The notes: generated from the sequence alone by a model not told the origin. Shown: positions 11,914 through 20,896, numbered from the stretch's first letter. The stretch: DNA of 27,014 nt from Rhodosalinus sp046542825 (GCF_046542825.1 NZ_JBKHAQ010000032.1:1-27014); one strand, 5' to 3'. Program-made: numbers and translations.

Positions 11914-14063
11914 GCGGGTTCCTCCCAGACCAGGCGTTTCGCCGCGCGGCGGGTCTGGAACCATCCGATCACGGCTTTCCGCATGCCGTCGAGCCAGCGT
12001 TCGAGCGGCTGCGGATTGTGCACGATCCGCGCCTCGTAGAAGGACGGGCAGAGCACGGCGGCATCCGCCACCTCGCCGCAGTTGCCGCAGCCCACGCAGG
12101 ACTGGTCGATATGCGCGACGGGATCGTCGCGCAGCGGATCGTCCGGCATCTTCAGCGTCAGCGACGGGCAGCCCGACAGGCGCATGCAGGCGTGGTCGCC
12201 GGTGCAGACGTCCTCGTCCACGCCGAACTTCGGCCGCTCGACGCGCCGGCCCTCCTTGATCGCCTTGGCGCGCAGAGGCCGCTCGCGGCGCTGGCGGTTG
12301 AGCATGCACTCGGAGGAGGCCACGATGACCTTCGGCCCCTCGGCATCGGTCTCGAGCGCCTCTTTCAGCGTGTCGCGCATCTTCTTGACGTCATAGGTGC
12401 GGTCGATCTGGCGCACCCATTTCACGCCCATCCCTTCGACCGCCCTGGCGATGGGATGCTGGGTGTCCTTGGTGGGGTTGTCGGCGCGCGACGACAGGAT
12501 GTCCTGCCCGCCGGTGGCGGCGGAATAGTAGTTGTCCACCACGATGGTGACGCCGTCGGACTTGTTGAAAACCTGGTTGCCGATGCCCGAGGTCAGCCCG
12601 TTGTGCCAGAAGCCGCCGTCGCCCACGATCGCGATGGGCCGCTTCTCGCCGCCGCCGTCGAAGGCGCCGTTGGACGCGGGGCCGAGGCCGTAGCCCATCG
12701 TGGTGCCCCCGATCTCGAAGGGCGCGTTGATCGAGAAGAGGTGACAGCCGATGTCGGCCGAGATCTGGTGCTTGCCCTTCTCTTCCTCCACCAGCTTCAT
12801 CGCGGCGAAGATCGGCCGCTCGGGGCAGCCGGTGCAGAAGCCCGGCGGGCGGATCGGCACCGTCTTCGACAGATCGGGGATCTCCTGCCCCTCCTGCGGC
12901 TCGTTGGGGGCGCGGTTCTGGGCGCGCAGCATCTGGGGCGCGACCTCGCGCAGGAAGTTCTCGATGCCCTCGAACATCACCCGGCCTGTCAGTTCGCCCG
13001 CCATGGGCAGCGGCCCCTTGCCCATGAGCTTCGTGGGCTTTCCGGCCTTGTGGAGTGCCGCCCGCAGCGCCTGCTCGATGAAATCGGGCGCGCCCTCTTC
13101 CACCACAAGCACCGATTCCTTGCCCTCGCAGAAGTCAAGGAACTCATCCTCGACAATGGGATAACCCACATTCATCACGTAGAGCGGGATATCGGAGTCC
13201 CCGTGCAGATCGGCAAGGCCCAGGCGCTGCAGCGCGCGGATGACGCCGTTGTACATGCCGCCCTGCAGCGCGATGCCGATCTTGCCCTGTTTCGGGCCGA
13301 AGACCTCGTTGAGGCCGTTCTCGCGGATGTAGTCGAGCGCGGCGGGCAGCCGCCTCGTCACCTTTTCCTGTTCGTGGATGTAGGAATAGGGTGGCAGCAC
13401 GATGCGATCGGTGCGGCGCTGCGGGTTGGACAGCGCGTCGCGCACGGTCAGCGGCGGGGGCACGTTGTCCTTGGCCTCGAAGGCGCCGTGCAGATGGCAG
13501 GACCGGATGCGCACCATCAGCATCACGGGCGTGTTCGACGCCTCGGACAGCTTGAAGCCGTGGCGCACCGCCTGCGTGATCGAGGGCAGGTTGGGCCGCG
13601 GGTCCAGCAACCAGATCTGCGACTTCATCGCGAAGGGGTGGCTGCGCTCCTGCATGATGGAGGAGCCCTCGCCGTAGTCCTCGCCCACGATGATGAGCGC
13701 ACCGCCCGTCACGCCCCCCGAGGCCAGGTTGGCCAGCGCGTCGGAGGCCACGTTGGTGCCCACCGGCGCCTTGAAGGTCACCGCGCCGCGGATCGGGTAA
13801 TGCACCGAGGCCGCCAGCATCGCGGCGGCCGAGGCCTCGTTGGCGTTGGCCTCGAAGCGGATGCCAAGCTCGCGCATCAGCTCCTCGGCATCGGCCAGCA
13901 CGTCCATCAGGTGGCTGATCGGCGCGCCCTGATAGCCACCGACATAGCCCACGCCGTTCTCGAGCAGCGCCTTCGTGATCCCGAGGATACCCTCGCCGCG
14001 GAACGTCTCGCCCGCGCCGATGCGAAGCTGTTCGACTTCCTTCTTGAAGGATCTCTCGGCCAT
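11910..14063 (-). CDS. iorA: Indolepyruvate:ferredoxin oxidoreductase alpha subunit (IorA)
   Basis: This subunit binds thiamine diphosphate and Fe-S clusters. The 717-residue protein shows the N-terminal pyrimidine domain (GAGETFRGEGILGITKALLE), a CTGCPERP segment at 410-417, and the TPP motif GDGGFWHNG at 481-489 ending in VVDNYYSAATG. The C-terminal ferredoxin domain has C620-x5-C626-x5-C632 then C656-x2-C659-x2-C662-x9-C672, seven cysteines in a spacing unlike a regular 2x[4Fe-4S] ferredoxin but usual in this aerobic subgroup. The start MAERSFKKE follows GGGAGG and has its own TATAAT promoter. The gene pairs with iorB and lies below a MarR gene. In aerobes the acceptor ferredoxin and its reoxidation partner are usually unlinked, as here. 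Confidence 0.94.
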   Translation of the reverse strand: MAERSFKKEVEQLRIGAGETFRGEGILGITKALLENGVGYVGGYQGAPISHLMDVLADAEELMRELGIRFEANANEASAAAMLAASVHYPIRGAVTFKAPVGTNVASDALANLASGGVTGGALIIVGEDYGEGSSIMQERSHPFAMKSQIWLLDPRPNLPSITQAVRHGFKLSEASNTPVMLMVRIRSCHLHGAFEAKDNVPPPLTVRDALSNPQRRTDRIVLPPYSYIHEQEKVTRRLPAALDYIRENGLNEVFGPKQGKIGIALQGGMYNGVIRALQRLGLADLHGDSDIPLYVMNVGYPIVEDEFLDFCEGKESVLVVEEGAPDFIEQALRAALHKAGKPTKLMGKGPLPMAGELTGRVMFEGIENFLREVAPQMLRAQNRAPNEPQEGQEIPDLSKTVPIRPPGFCTGCPERPIFAAMKLVEEEKGKHQISADIGCHLFSINAPFEIGGTTMGYGLGPASNGAFDGGGEKRPIAIVGDGGFWHNGLTSGIGNQVFNKSDGVTIVVDNYYSAATGGQDILSSRADNPTKDTQHPIARAVEGMGVKWVRQIDRTYDVKKMRDTLKEALETDAEGPKVIVASSECMLNRQRRERPLRAKAIKEGRRVERPKFGVDEDVCTGDHACMRLSGCPSLTLKMPDDPLRDDPVAHIDQSCVGCGNCGEVADAAVLCPSFYEARIVHNPQPLERWLDGMRKAVIGWFQTRRAAKRLVWEEPA

Positions 14064-14096
14064 GCGTGCCTCCCTGCGGCCCTGTTCGCGTCGGAA

Positions 14097-14125
14097 ATTA
14101 TATCCGTTTGCATATTGTCTGGGAA
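14097..14125 (-). promoter_or_regulatory. iorA promoter with spacer operator candidate
   Basis: On the minus strand TTCCCA (14120-14125), a 17-base spacer, then a perfect TATAAT (14097-14102). The spacer reads GACAATATGCAAACGGA, AT-rich and TGCA-centred, and shares the word ATATGC/TGCAAA with the divergent promoter at 17131-17150. A repressor bound here would block polymerase. The MarR gene immediately upstream is the obvious candidate regulator, by inference. Confidence 0.6.
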
Positions 14126-14130
14126 GGGGC

Positions 14131-14168
14131 GCCGCCTTGACTCAGCGGCGGACAGCGCCTTCAGGCGC
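14131..14168 (-). terminator. Hairpins after the marR-like gene
   Basis: GCCGC-N9-GCGGC (14131-14149) and GCGCCT-TC-AGGCGC (14155-14168) follow the marR stop at 14201. They may end the cyclase-oxidase-marR transcript before the separate iorA promoter. Stems are short and lack a T-run. Confidence 0.4.
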
Positions 14169-14200
14169 CTTTCATGCCTGCAAATGCATCCGTGCGGCGC

Positions 14201-14692
14201 TCAGATGTCGTGCCGGCGCACGTTGCGCAGGATCTTCTGCAGCGTCGTGGTGAAGGCACGGCGCTCTTCGCCAGCTATGCCCTCGAACATCCGCTCGTAG
14301 CCCGCGTACATCGCAGGCCATGCGCGGTCGAATTCGGCGCGCCCCGCCTCGGTCAGATAGATCTCGCGGACGCGGCCGTCGCTCGCCCGCCCCTCGCGCC
14401 GCACCAGCCGCGCCCGTTCCAGCGATTCCAGCGTGCGGCTCATCGTGGACTGTTCGGTCACGGCATAGACCGAGAGTTCGTTGATCGTGAGCCCGGGCAC
14501 CACGGCCAGCACCGCCAGCGTGCGCATCTTCGCCGTGGTCAGGCCGAGCGCGCGCAGATCGCCCTGCAGATCGGCATTGTAGCGGCCCATGATGCGGTTC
14601 ATCAGGTAGGGCGCAAAGGAATAGAGCCCCATCTCGCCCAGCGTCTCGCCGGGTCGGGGCAACGCGCCCTCCTGCATCTCGCCGTCGGCCAT
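14201..14692 (-). CDS. MarR-family transcriptional regulator
   Basis: A 163-residue winged-helix regulator. The HTH is LTINELSVYAVTEQSTMSRT (about residues 68-87), followed by LESLERARLVRREG and the wing ASDGRVREIYLTEAG, the diagnostic MarR wing. MarR proteins are dimers that release DNA when they bind phenolic or CoA-type ligands. The start ATG directly follows the TAG of the upstream FAD-oxidoreductase gene with no gap, so the two are co-translated. Position between two halves of the cluster suggests it governs both, probably including itself. Candidate operator words are at 14103-14119 and 17131-17150. The ligand is unknown; an aryl-acetyl-CoA or arylpyruvate is plausible. Confidence 0.9.
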   Translation of the reverse strand: MADGEMQEGALPRPGETLGEMGLYSFAPYLMNRIMGRYNADLQGDLRALGLTTAKMRTLAVLAVVPGLTINELSVYAVTEQSTMSRTLESLERARLVRREGRASDGRVREIYLTEAGRAEFDRAWPAMYAGYERMFEGIAGEERRAFTTTLQKILRNVRRHDI

Positions 14693-16261
14693 CTATGCCA
14701 CCGCCTCCGCGGCCAGGAAGCCCGAGGCGCCACCCAGCCCCGGCCCCGGATGGGTCGAGGCGCCGATGTGCCACAGGCCCTTGATCCCGGTGCCGTGGTT
14801 GATGCTGTGCTTGAACGGCCGCCAGAGAAAGAACTGGTCCAGCGCGCAGTCCCCGCCGTAGGGGTCGCCGCCCACGAGGTTCATGTTCAGCGCCTCGATA
14901 TCCGCGGGGCTTTGCGCGGACCTGGCGATGACGCTCTGGCGGAAGCCGTCGATGTGGCGGGCGAGGATCGCCTCGATCCGGTCGGCATAGGCCTCGCGCA
15001 CCGCTTCGGTCCACTTGCCGTCCCCGGGCGCGTCGATCTCGCCCGCGGCATCGCCCTTGATGCGGGGCGGCGCCTCGGGCATCTGCAGCCAGAGCACCGC
15101 CTTGCCCTCGGGCGCGCGGGAGGGGTCTAGCGCGCTGGGCTGGCCCACGCAGATCGTCGGCACCTCGGGCAGCATCCCGCGCTCGGCCTCGTTGGTGGCC
15201 TTCGACACGGCGTCCACCCCATCGGTCAGATGCAGCAGCGCCACCTCGGACAGGCCGTCCGCCTTCCACTGCGGGGGCCGGTCGAGGGCATAGTGCAGCT
15301 GGAAATTGCCCTTGCCGTAGCGGAACTTTCGCGTGGCCTCCACGGCCAGCGCGGGTGGCTTTTCCAGCAGCCGGAAATAGAGCTGGGTGGGCGTGACCGA
15401 GGCGATGACCTGCCGCGAGAAGACGCGCTCGCCGTCCGACAGCGTCACGCCGGCCGTCTCGCCCATTTCCACGTCGATGCGGGCGACATCGGCGCCGGTG
15501 CGGATCTCGCCGCCCTGTTCGGTGATGAGCGCGCGGAAGGCGTCCAGCATCTTCTGCGCGCCGCCCTTCACGATCGGCGCGCCAAGCGCCTCGAGGCTGA
15601 AGGCGATGATCCTGGCCATCATGCCCGAATAGGCCGAATCGGGGCCGAGCCCGGTGTGCAGCACCCAGGGCGCGAAGAGCGCCTGCGCGGTTTCCGAGCG
15701 AAAGTCGCCCTCGAGCCAGCCGCGCGCAGGCGCCAGCGATTCACCGAAGAACGCGGTCAGGCCCGAGGGGCGGCGGCGCACGGCCTCCTTCCCCATGAGC
15801 GCGGCGGTCTGCCGGCTCCAGAGATGCTGGCCCAGCAGCGGGAAGAGCAGGCCGGCGTTCGCCTCCACCTCGTCCACGCCGCGGGCGAAGGCATCGCCGT
15901 CGCCGTCGGCCAGCCGCTCGAACATGTCGAGATTGGCGGCGCGGTCGCGGGTCAGCACGGCCGCCTCGCCATTGGGCCGCAGCACCCCGGTGGGATGCTG
16001 CGGATCGGTGAACGCCACCCCGTGGCGCGCCAGATCGTCGCAAAGCGCGCCATAGGCCGGCCCGGCCATGAAGAGCACCCAGGTGGTCGCCATCACGTCA
16101 TGGACGAAGCCCGGCGCGGTCAGCGCCTCGGTGCGGATGCAGCCGCCGATCTCGCCGTTGCGCTCCAGCACCAGAACCCGCTTGCCGCGCTTGCCCAGCA
16201 TCGCCGCGCAGACCAGCGCATTGATGCCGGATCCGACGATGATCGCGTCCGGGCGTTCCAT
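14693..16261 (-). CDS. FAD-dependent oxidoreductase (phytoene-desaturase/amine-oxidase fold), copy A
   Basis: A 522-residue flavoprotein. The N terminus is a Rossmann FAD site (DAIIVGSGINALVCAAML, then LVLERNGEIGGC). The C terminus, GLWHIGASTHPGPGLGGASG, is the closing FAD-contact motif of the CrtI/NAD(P)-FAD oxidoreductase family. A paralogue of equal length lies divergently at 17187-18752; both share NGEIGG/NTEIGG, PADIEA.N.NLVGGD and the ending HxxGAST.PG. No carotenoid gene is nearby, so a carotene role is unlikely; oxidation or desaturation of a catabolic intermediate is a better guess. The start MERPDAIIVG lies 4 bases past the cyclase stop, with AAGGG upstream. A longer in-frame start inside the cyclase gene is possible but lacks support. 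Confidence 0.88.
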   Translation of the reverse strand: MERPDAIIVGSGINALVCAAMLGKRGKRVLVLERNGEIGGCIRTEALTAPGFVHDVMATTWVLFMAGPAYGALCDDLARHGVAFTDPQHPTGVLRPNGEAAVLTRDRAANLDMFERLADGDGDAFARGVDEVEANAGLLFPLLGQHLWSRQTAALMGKEAVRRRPSGLTAFFGESLAPARGWLEGDFRSETAQALFAPWVLHTGLGPDSAYSGMMARIIAFSLEALGAPIVKGGAQKMLDAFRALITEQGGEIRTGADVARIDVEMGETAGVTLSDGERVFSRQVIASVTPTQLYFRLLEKPPALAVEATRKFRYGKGNFQLHYALDRPPQWKADGLSEVALLHLTDGVDAVSKATNEAERGMLPEVPTICVGQPSALDPSRAPEGKAVLWLQMPEAPPRIKGDAAGEIDAPGDGKWTEAVREAYADRIEAILARHIDGFRQSVIARSAQSPADIEALNMNLVGGDPYGGDCALDQFFLWRPFKHSINHGTGIKGLWHIGASTHPGPGLGGASGFLAAEAVA

Positions 16262-16265
16262 GCAC

Positions 16266-17057
16266 TCAGCCCTTCGGGACCAGAGCCAGCGCGCGGATCG
16301 GGCTGCCGGTGCCGTTGGCAATCTTGAGCGGCGCGGCGATCAGCACCGCGCCCTTGGGCGGCAGCTTGTCGAGGTTGGCCAGGCTGGCCAGACCGAAACA
16401 GTTGTCGCGGTGCAGGAAGTTGTGGGCGGGGAACGGCGGCTGCATGCCGCCGGCCTGGCCCGCGTCGGTGCCGATGCACTGCGTGCCCCAGCCCACGATC
16501 TTCTTCGACAGCAGGTATTCGATGCATTCGGGGGTCGGCCCGGGCGAATGGGGCCCGGTCTCGTCGGCATTCAGGAACTTGTCCTCGTCATCGGCGCGGG
16601 CATCCCAGTCGGTGCGCATGACGACCCATTCGCCCTCGCCGATCTCGCCGTGCTCCCTTTCCCAGGCCTTCACATGCTCGTCGGTCAGCAGGAAATCGGG
16701 ATCCTTCGCCGCCTCCTTCGAGCAGTCGATCACGTTCACCGGTGCCACGACGCGCTGGATGTCGAGCGTGTCGGTATAGCCGTCGGCGTAGTCCTTGCCG
16801 GTGATCCAGTGGTGCGGCGCGTCGAAATGGGTGCCCGAATGCTCGCCCAGCACCATCCAGTTCCAGGCAAAGAACGGTCCGTCCTCGTCATATTCGCTGA
16901 TCTTGTGGATCTCGACCCTGGGCGTGTTCTTCGCAAAGTCGGGCGGAAGCTGCAGGATGGGCGTATCGGGGCCCAGCCGGCCCGAGCAATCCACCACCTC
17001 GATCTCGCCCGACAGGAGCCTTGCACCCAGATCCTTCACCGTATCGGCTGCCGACAT
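16266..17057 (-). CDS. Cyclase-family metal-dependent hydrolase (kynurenine-formamidase-like)
   Basis: A 263-residue member of the cyclase/KynB superfamily, which hydrolyses amide or ester bonds with a histidine/aspartate-bound metal. The family motif HxGTHxDxPxH appears as H73-SGTHFDAP-HH83, with H73, H77 and D79 as likely metal ligands. An additional conserved segment is WGTQCIGTDAGQAGG. It is longer than KynB (about 210) and resembles isatin-hydrolase and uncharacterised relatives as much as formamidase. The start MSAADTVKD follows GGGGAGA. It is the first gene of the minus-strand cyclase-oxidase-marR operon. The substrate is unknown. An indole-derived lactam such as isatin would suit the IorAB neighbour but is only a hypothesis. 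Confidence 0.85.
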   Translation of the reverse strand: MSAADTVKDLGARLLSGEIEVVDCSGRLGPDTPILQLPPDFAKNTPRVEIHKISEYDEDGPFFAWNWMVLGEHSGTHFDAPHHWITGKDYADGYTDTLDIQRVVAPVNVIDCSKEAAKDPDFLLTDEHVKAWEREHGEIGEGEWVVMRTDWDARADDEDKFLNADETGPHSPGPTPECIEYLLSKKIVGWGTQCIGTDAGQAGGMQPPFPAHNFLHRDNCFGLASLANLDKLPPKGAVLIAAPLKIANGTGSPIRALALVPKG

Positions 17058-17186
17058 GCTCACTCTCCCCTCGTCTCCCTGTCGGAGCGCGGGGCGGGAC
17101 CCCACGCGAACGGGGGCGAGCGTAGACAAGAAAATATGCGCATGCAAATGTCCGGTCCGGATGAAGGACAACGCAAGGGGGGCGGC
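17058..17186. promoter_or_regulatory. Divergent promoter region with palindromic operator candidate
   Basis: This gap drives the cyclase operon (-) and the second FAD oxidoreductase (+). For the plus gene TAGACA (17124-17129), 17 bases, AAATGT fits. For the minus operon TTGCAT, 17 bases, TACGCT fits. Both overlap the same word AATATGCGCATGCAAATG (17133-17150), which contains the palindromes ATGCGCAT and GCATGC. This AT-rich island in a GC-rich gap is the best operator candidate for the MarR regulator. Confidence 0.55.
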
Positions 17187-18752
17187 ATGGCGGACGCCAT
17201 CGTGATCGGCGCAGGCATCAACGGGCTGGCCGCGGCGGCGGCGCTCGCGGCGAAGGGCTGGGGTGTCACGGTCTACGAGCGCAACACGGAGATCGGCGGC
17301 GCGGTGCGCACCGCGGAACTCACGGAGCCCGGCTTTCGCCACGACTGGGGCGCGCTTAACCTGTCACTCTTCGCAGGCTCGGGCTTTCACGCGCGCTTCG
17401 GCGAGGATCTGGCCCGCCACGGGCTTGAGTTCGTGCCTGCAAGCGACTGTTTCGCAACGGCGTTCCCTCACGGCAAGTGGCTGGGCGTCTCGACCGAACC
17501 GGCGCTGACGGCGGCGCGGATCGCGGGGGAAAGCGCCGCGGATGCCGCGCGCTGGCAGGAAATGCTGGGCGAATTCGCCAAGGATGCGCCGCACATCTTC
17601 TCTATCCTCGGCAGCCCGATGACCCCTACCTCGCTGGCGAAAACCGCCTTCCGCATCTGGCGGGCACGCGACTCGGCCTTCCTGCTGAAGCTCGCGCAGC
17701 TGATGTTCACCTCGCCGCGCGCCTTTCTCCAGGAGAACTTCGAAAGCCCGCGGGTGCAGGCGATGTGCGCGGCCTGGGGGATGCACCTGGACTTTCCGCC
17801 GGACCAGTCGGGCGGCGCGGTCTTTCCCTATCTCGAGGCGATGGCCAGCCAGAGCTTCGGCATGGTGATCGGCAAGGGCGGCGCCGATACCGTGACGCGG
17901 GCGCTGCGGCGCATGATCGAGGCGCGCGGCGGACGGATCGAGACCGGCGCGGAAGCGACCGAAATCCTTGTTGAAAGCGGCGTCGCCTCCGGCGTGCGGC
18001 TGGCCGACGGCCGGGTCGAGCGGGCGGGCGGCGCGGTGATCGCCAACCTCGCACCCAAGGGGCTCATGCGGCTTCTGCCGGCAGGCAGCGGATCGGAGCG
18101 CTACGACCGCCAGATGGCGCGCTTCCGCCATGCGCCGGGAACCATGATGCTGCACCTCGCGCTCGACGGGTTGCCGGACTGGGCGGCGGGGGCGGAGTTG
18201 AAACGCTTCATGTATGTCCACCTCGCCCCTTCGCTGCAGCAGATGGCAGAGACCTATACGCAGGCGGTCAACGGGCTTTTGCCGCGCGAACCGGTGCTGG
18301 TGGTGGGCCAGCCGGGCACGGTGGACCCCACGCGCGCGCCAGCGGGCAAGCACACGCTCTGGGTGCAGGTGCGCATGGTGCCCGGCACGATCCGGGGCGA
18401 CGCCGGGGGCGAGATCGCGGCAACCGACTGGGACGGCGCGCGGGAACCCATGGCAGAGCGCGTGCTGGACATTCTGGAAGCCTACGCGCCGGGTCTGAGG
18501 GACAAGATCATCGGGCAGGCCGTGCTGTCGCCCGCGGATATCGAGGCGGAGAACCCCAACCTCGTGGGCGGCGACCAGATCGCGGGCTCGCATCATCCGG
18601 CGCAGAACTTTCTCTTCCGCCCGGTGCCCGGACATGCGGACTGGTCCACGCCGGTTCCGAAGCTTCATCTGGTGGGCGCCTCGACATGGCCGGGCGGCGG
18701 CACAGGCGCGGGATCGGGCACCATGCTGGCCGAGAAACTCGTGGGGAGGTGA
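17187..18752 (+). CDS. FAD-dependent oxidoreductase (phytoene-desaturase/amine-oxidase fold), copy B
   Basis: A 521-residue paralogue of the minus-strand gene at 14693-16261. The FAD site is DAIVIGAGINGLAAAAAL followed by VYERNTEIGGAVRT; the C-terminal FAD-contact segment is LVGASTWPGGGTGAGSG. The central GMVIGKGGADTVTRALRRM is the second dinucleotide-proximal motif of the family. The start MADAIVIGAG follows AAGGGGGG; an upstream ATG (17136) gives 17 extra residues without a ribosome site. Retention of two diverged copies, one on each side of a shared regulatory region, suggests either two successive oxidation steps or a two-subunit enzyme. Substrate unknown. Confidence 0.88.
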   Translation: MADAIVIGAGINGLAAAAALAAKGWGVTVYERNTEIGGAVRTAELTEPGFRHDWGALNLSLFAGSGFHARFGEDLARHGLEFVPASDCFATAFPHGKWLGVSTEPALTAARIAGESAADAARWQEMLGEFAKDAPHIFSILGSPMTPTSLAKTAFRIWRARDSAFLLKLAQLMFTSPRAFLQENFESPRVQAMCAAWGMHLDFPPDQSGGAVFPYLEAMASQSFGMVIGKGGADTVTRALRRMIEARGGRIETGAEATEILVESGVASGVRLADGRVERAGGAVIANLAPKGLMRLLPAGSGSERYDRQMARFRHAPGTMMLHLALDGLPDWAAGAELKRFMYVHLAPSLQQMAETYTQAVNGLLPREPVLVVGQPGTVDPTRAPAGKHTLWVQVRMVPGTIRGDAGGEIAATDWDGAREPMAERVLDILEAYAPGLRDKIIGQAVLSPADIEAENPNLVGGDQIAGSHHPAQNFLFRPVPGHADWSTPVPKLHLVGASTWPGGGTGAGSGTMLAEKLVGR

Positions 18753-18757
18753 CGCAG

Positions 18758-18798
18758 CGATATATGCATTGACAAGTTTCCGGCCCAATCAATCATTG
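18758..18798 (+). promoter_or_regulatory. AT-rich promoter-like site past copy B
   Basis: TTGACA (18770-18775), 17 bases, ATCATT gives a perfect -35 with a weak -10, preceded by ATATATGCA, which resembles the candidate operator words at 14103-14119 and 17133-17150. It points at the decayed PLP-enzyme gene that follows, so it may be a relic promoter of the same regulon. Confidence 0.4.
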
Positions 18799-18861
18799 CG
18801 GCCAGCGCGAACCGGACGGCGGCGGCCACCCCGACACGCATCAAGAGCAAAGCGCGCGGCA

Positions 18862-18895
18862 ATCGACACGCTGCAGACATCGACACGCTGCAGAT
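18862..18895. repeat. 17-bp tandem duplication
   Basis: ATCGACACGCTGCAGA occurs twice head-to-tail with one base after each copy (C, then T), a 17-bp unit at 18862-18878 and 18879-18895. The unit is not a multiple of three. It sits at the edge of the pseudogene and may mark slippage or an excision scar. Confidence 0.75.
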
Positions 18896-18896
18896 C

Positions 18897-19540
18897 CCGC
18901 ACTACACTGCCTGCGCCCCGTCGACCCTGGTGCCCCTCGACCCCGATCTGGCGCGCGAGCTTCTGGCCAAGGGGGGTTCCCGCCGGCGACACCCGCCCCG
19001 ATTTGGCCCTCTCCGCCTCGCTCAAGTGGCTCTGCGGCCCGCCCGGCGCGGGGGCGCTCTGGATGGCGAAAGACTGCATCGCCGAGGCTCGGCCGGAGCT
19101 GCGCGGCTGGTTCAGCCAGCCGGTGCCCTTCAACCGGGACATCGCGCGCTTTTCCTGCGCGCCCGATGCGCGCCTCTTCGACCACGGCGCGCCCTCCGCC
19201 TTCTCCGCGCTCGCCGCCCTGCCGGCGCGGCGCTGGCACGCGGGCCCGCGCGCGGCTCTGCGCACGAAACTGCGCGCTCAGCGACCGGGTCGCGGAGGTC
19301 GCCCGCCGCCACGCCCTGCCCTTCGCCTCGCCGGAGAACGCGGCGCGCCTAGGCGGCGGCGTGATGCTGCGCCTGCCGGATCACCTGGACCCCGGCGAGA
19401 TCGTCCAGGGCCGGCGCGCGCGGCGTGATCGGCGACACCCGCGGCTCCGTCCTGCCACCGGTCCACCGGCGTGCTCACGGCCGGCGGCGGCGCCCGGACG
19501 ACGCTCTGCCGGAGGTGTTGCCTGCTGACCGGCACGCGTC
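18897..19540 (+). pseudogene. Class-V aminotransferase/kynureninase-fold PLP enzyme, truncated and frameshifted
   Basis: Fragments of one protein appear in order in three frames: LVPLDPDLARELLAKG (about 18930-18970), then LALSASLKWLCGPPGAGALW continuing to FDHGAPSAFSALAALP (about 19000-19240), then SPENAARLGGGVMLRLPDHL (about 19330-19390), then RGVIGDTRGSVL and DDALPEVLPADR (to about 19540). SLKW contains the expected PLP-binding lysine and HGAPS is a family substrate-site motif. The N-terminal half (about 200 residues) is missing. At least three frameshifts are needed, one at a run of six G (18971-18976). The class includes kynureninase, cysteine desulfurase-like and other aminotransferases; I cannot say which. 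It probably once belonged to the adjacent catabolic cluster. Confidence 0.75.
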
Positions 19541-19587
19541 CGCCGCGCCCGAACGTTTCCCTCACATGCGGGGCCCGGCACAGACCG

Positions 19588-19606
19588 GGGACGGAGCCTC
19601 CGTCCC
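19588..19606 (-). terminator. Hairpin after folE2
   Basis: GGGACGGAG-C-CTCCGTCCC is a near-perfect dyad beginning 4 bases past the folE2 stop. The inner bases must open to form a loop. No T-run. It probably marks the folE2 transcript end. Confidence 0.5.
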
Positions 19607-19609
19607 GCC

Positions 19610-20704
<1,095 letters not shown>

Positions 20705-20738
20705 GGCGTCGTACCCTCTGGTCCCTGTCCGGGCGCTG

Positions 20739-20768
20739 AACATAGGCCGCGGACCGCGACACTTCCAA
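20739..20768 (-). promoter_or_regulatory. folE2 promoter
   Basis: On the minus strand TTGGAA (20763-20768), 18 bases, TATGTT (20739-20744), about 35 bases before the ATG. A reasonable sigma-70 pair, suggesting transcription independent of metZ. Confidence 0.45.
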
Positions 20769-20837
20769 TGCTCGCGGCGATTTTTCCGGGCGCCGGCGCG
20801 GAGACACCCTGCGCGGGGGCACGGGCGGCGCGCTCGG

Positions 20838-20883
20838 CGCGCCCCTGCGGGCACGTCTCGCGAAGAGCGCCCGCAGGGGCGCG
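20838..20883 (-). terminator. Strong hairpin after metZ
   Basis: Perfect 15-bp inverted repeat (one arm CGCGCCCCTGCGGGC at 20838-20852, the other at 20869-20883) with a 16-base loop, 13 bases past the metZ stop. It has no T-run but great stability. It most likely ends metZ transcription before folE2. Confidence 0.7.
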
Positions 20884-20896
20884 ATGAGCCGCGCGT

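Noticed and set aside
14693..18752. Carotenoid biosynthesis role for the CrtI-like genes
   Set aside because: No phytoene synthase, crt or bacteriochlorophyll gene is nearby, and the genes are embedded with IorAB, MarR and a hydrolase.
18897..19540. Intact kynureninase gene completing a tryptophan-to-anthranilate pathway with the cyclase-family gene
   Set aside because: The frame is broken at least three times and lacks its N-terminal half, and motifs place it only in the wider class-V fold.
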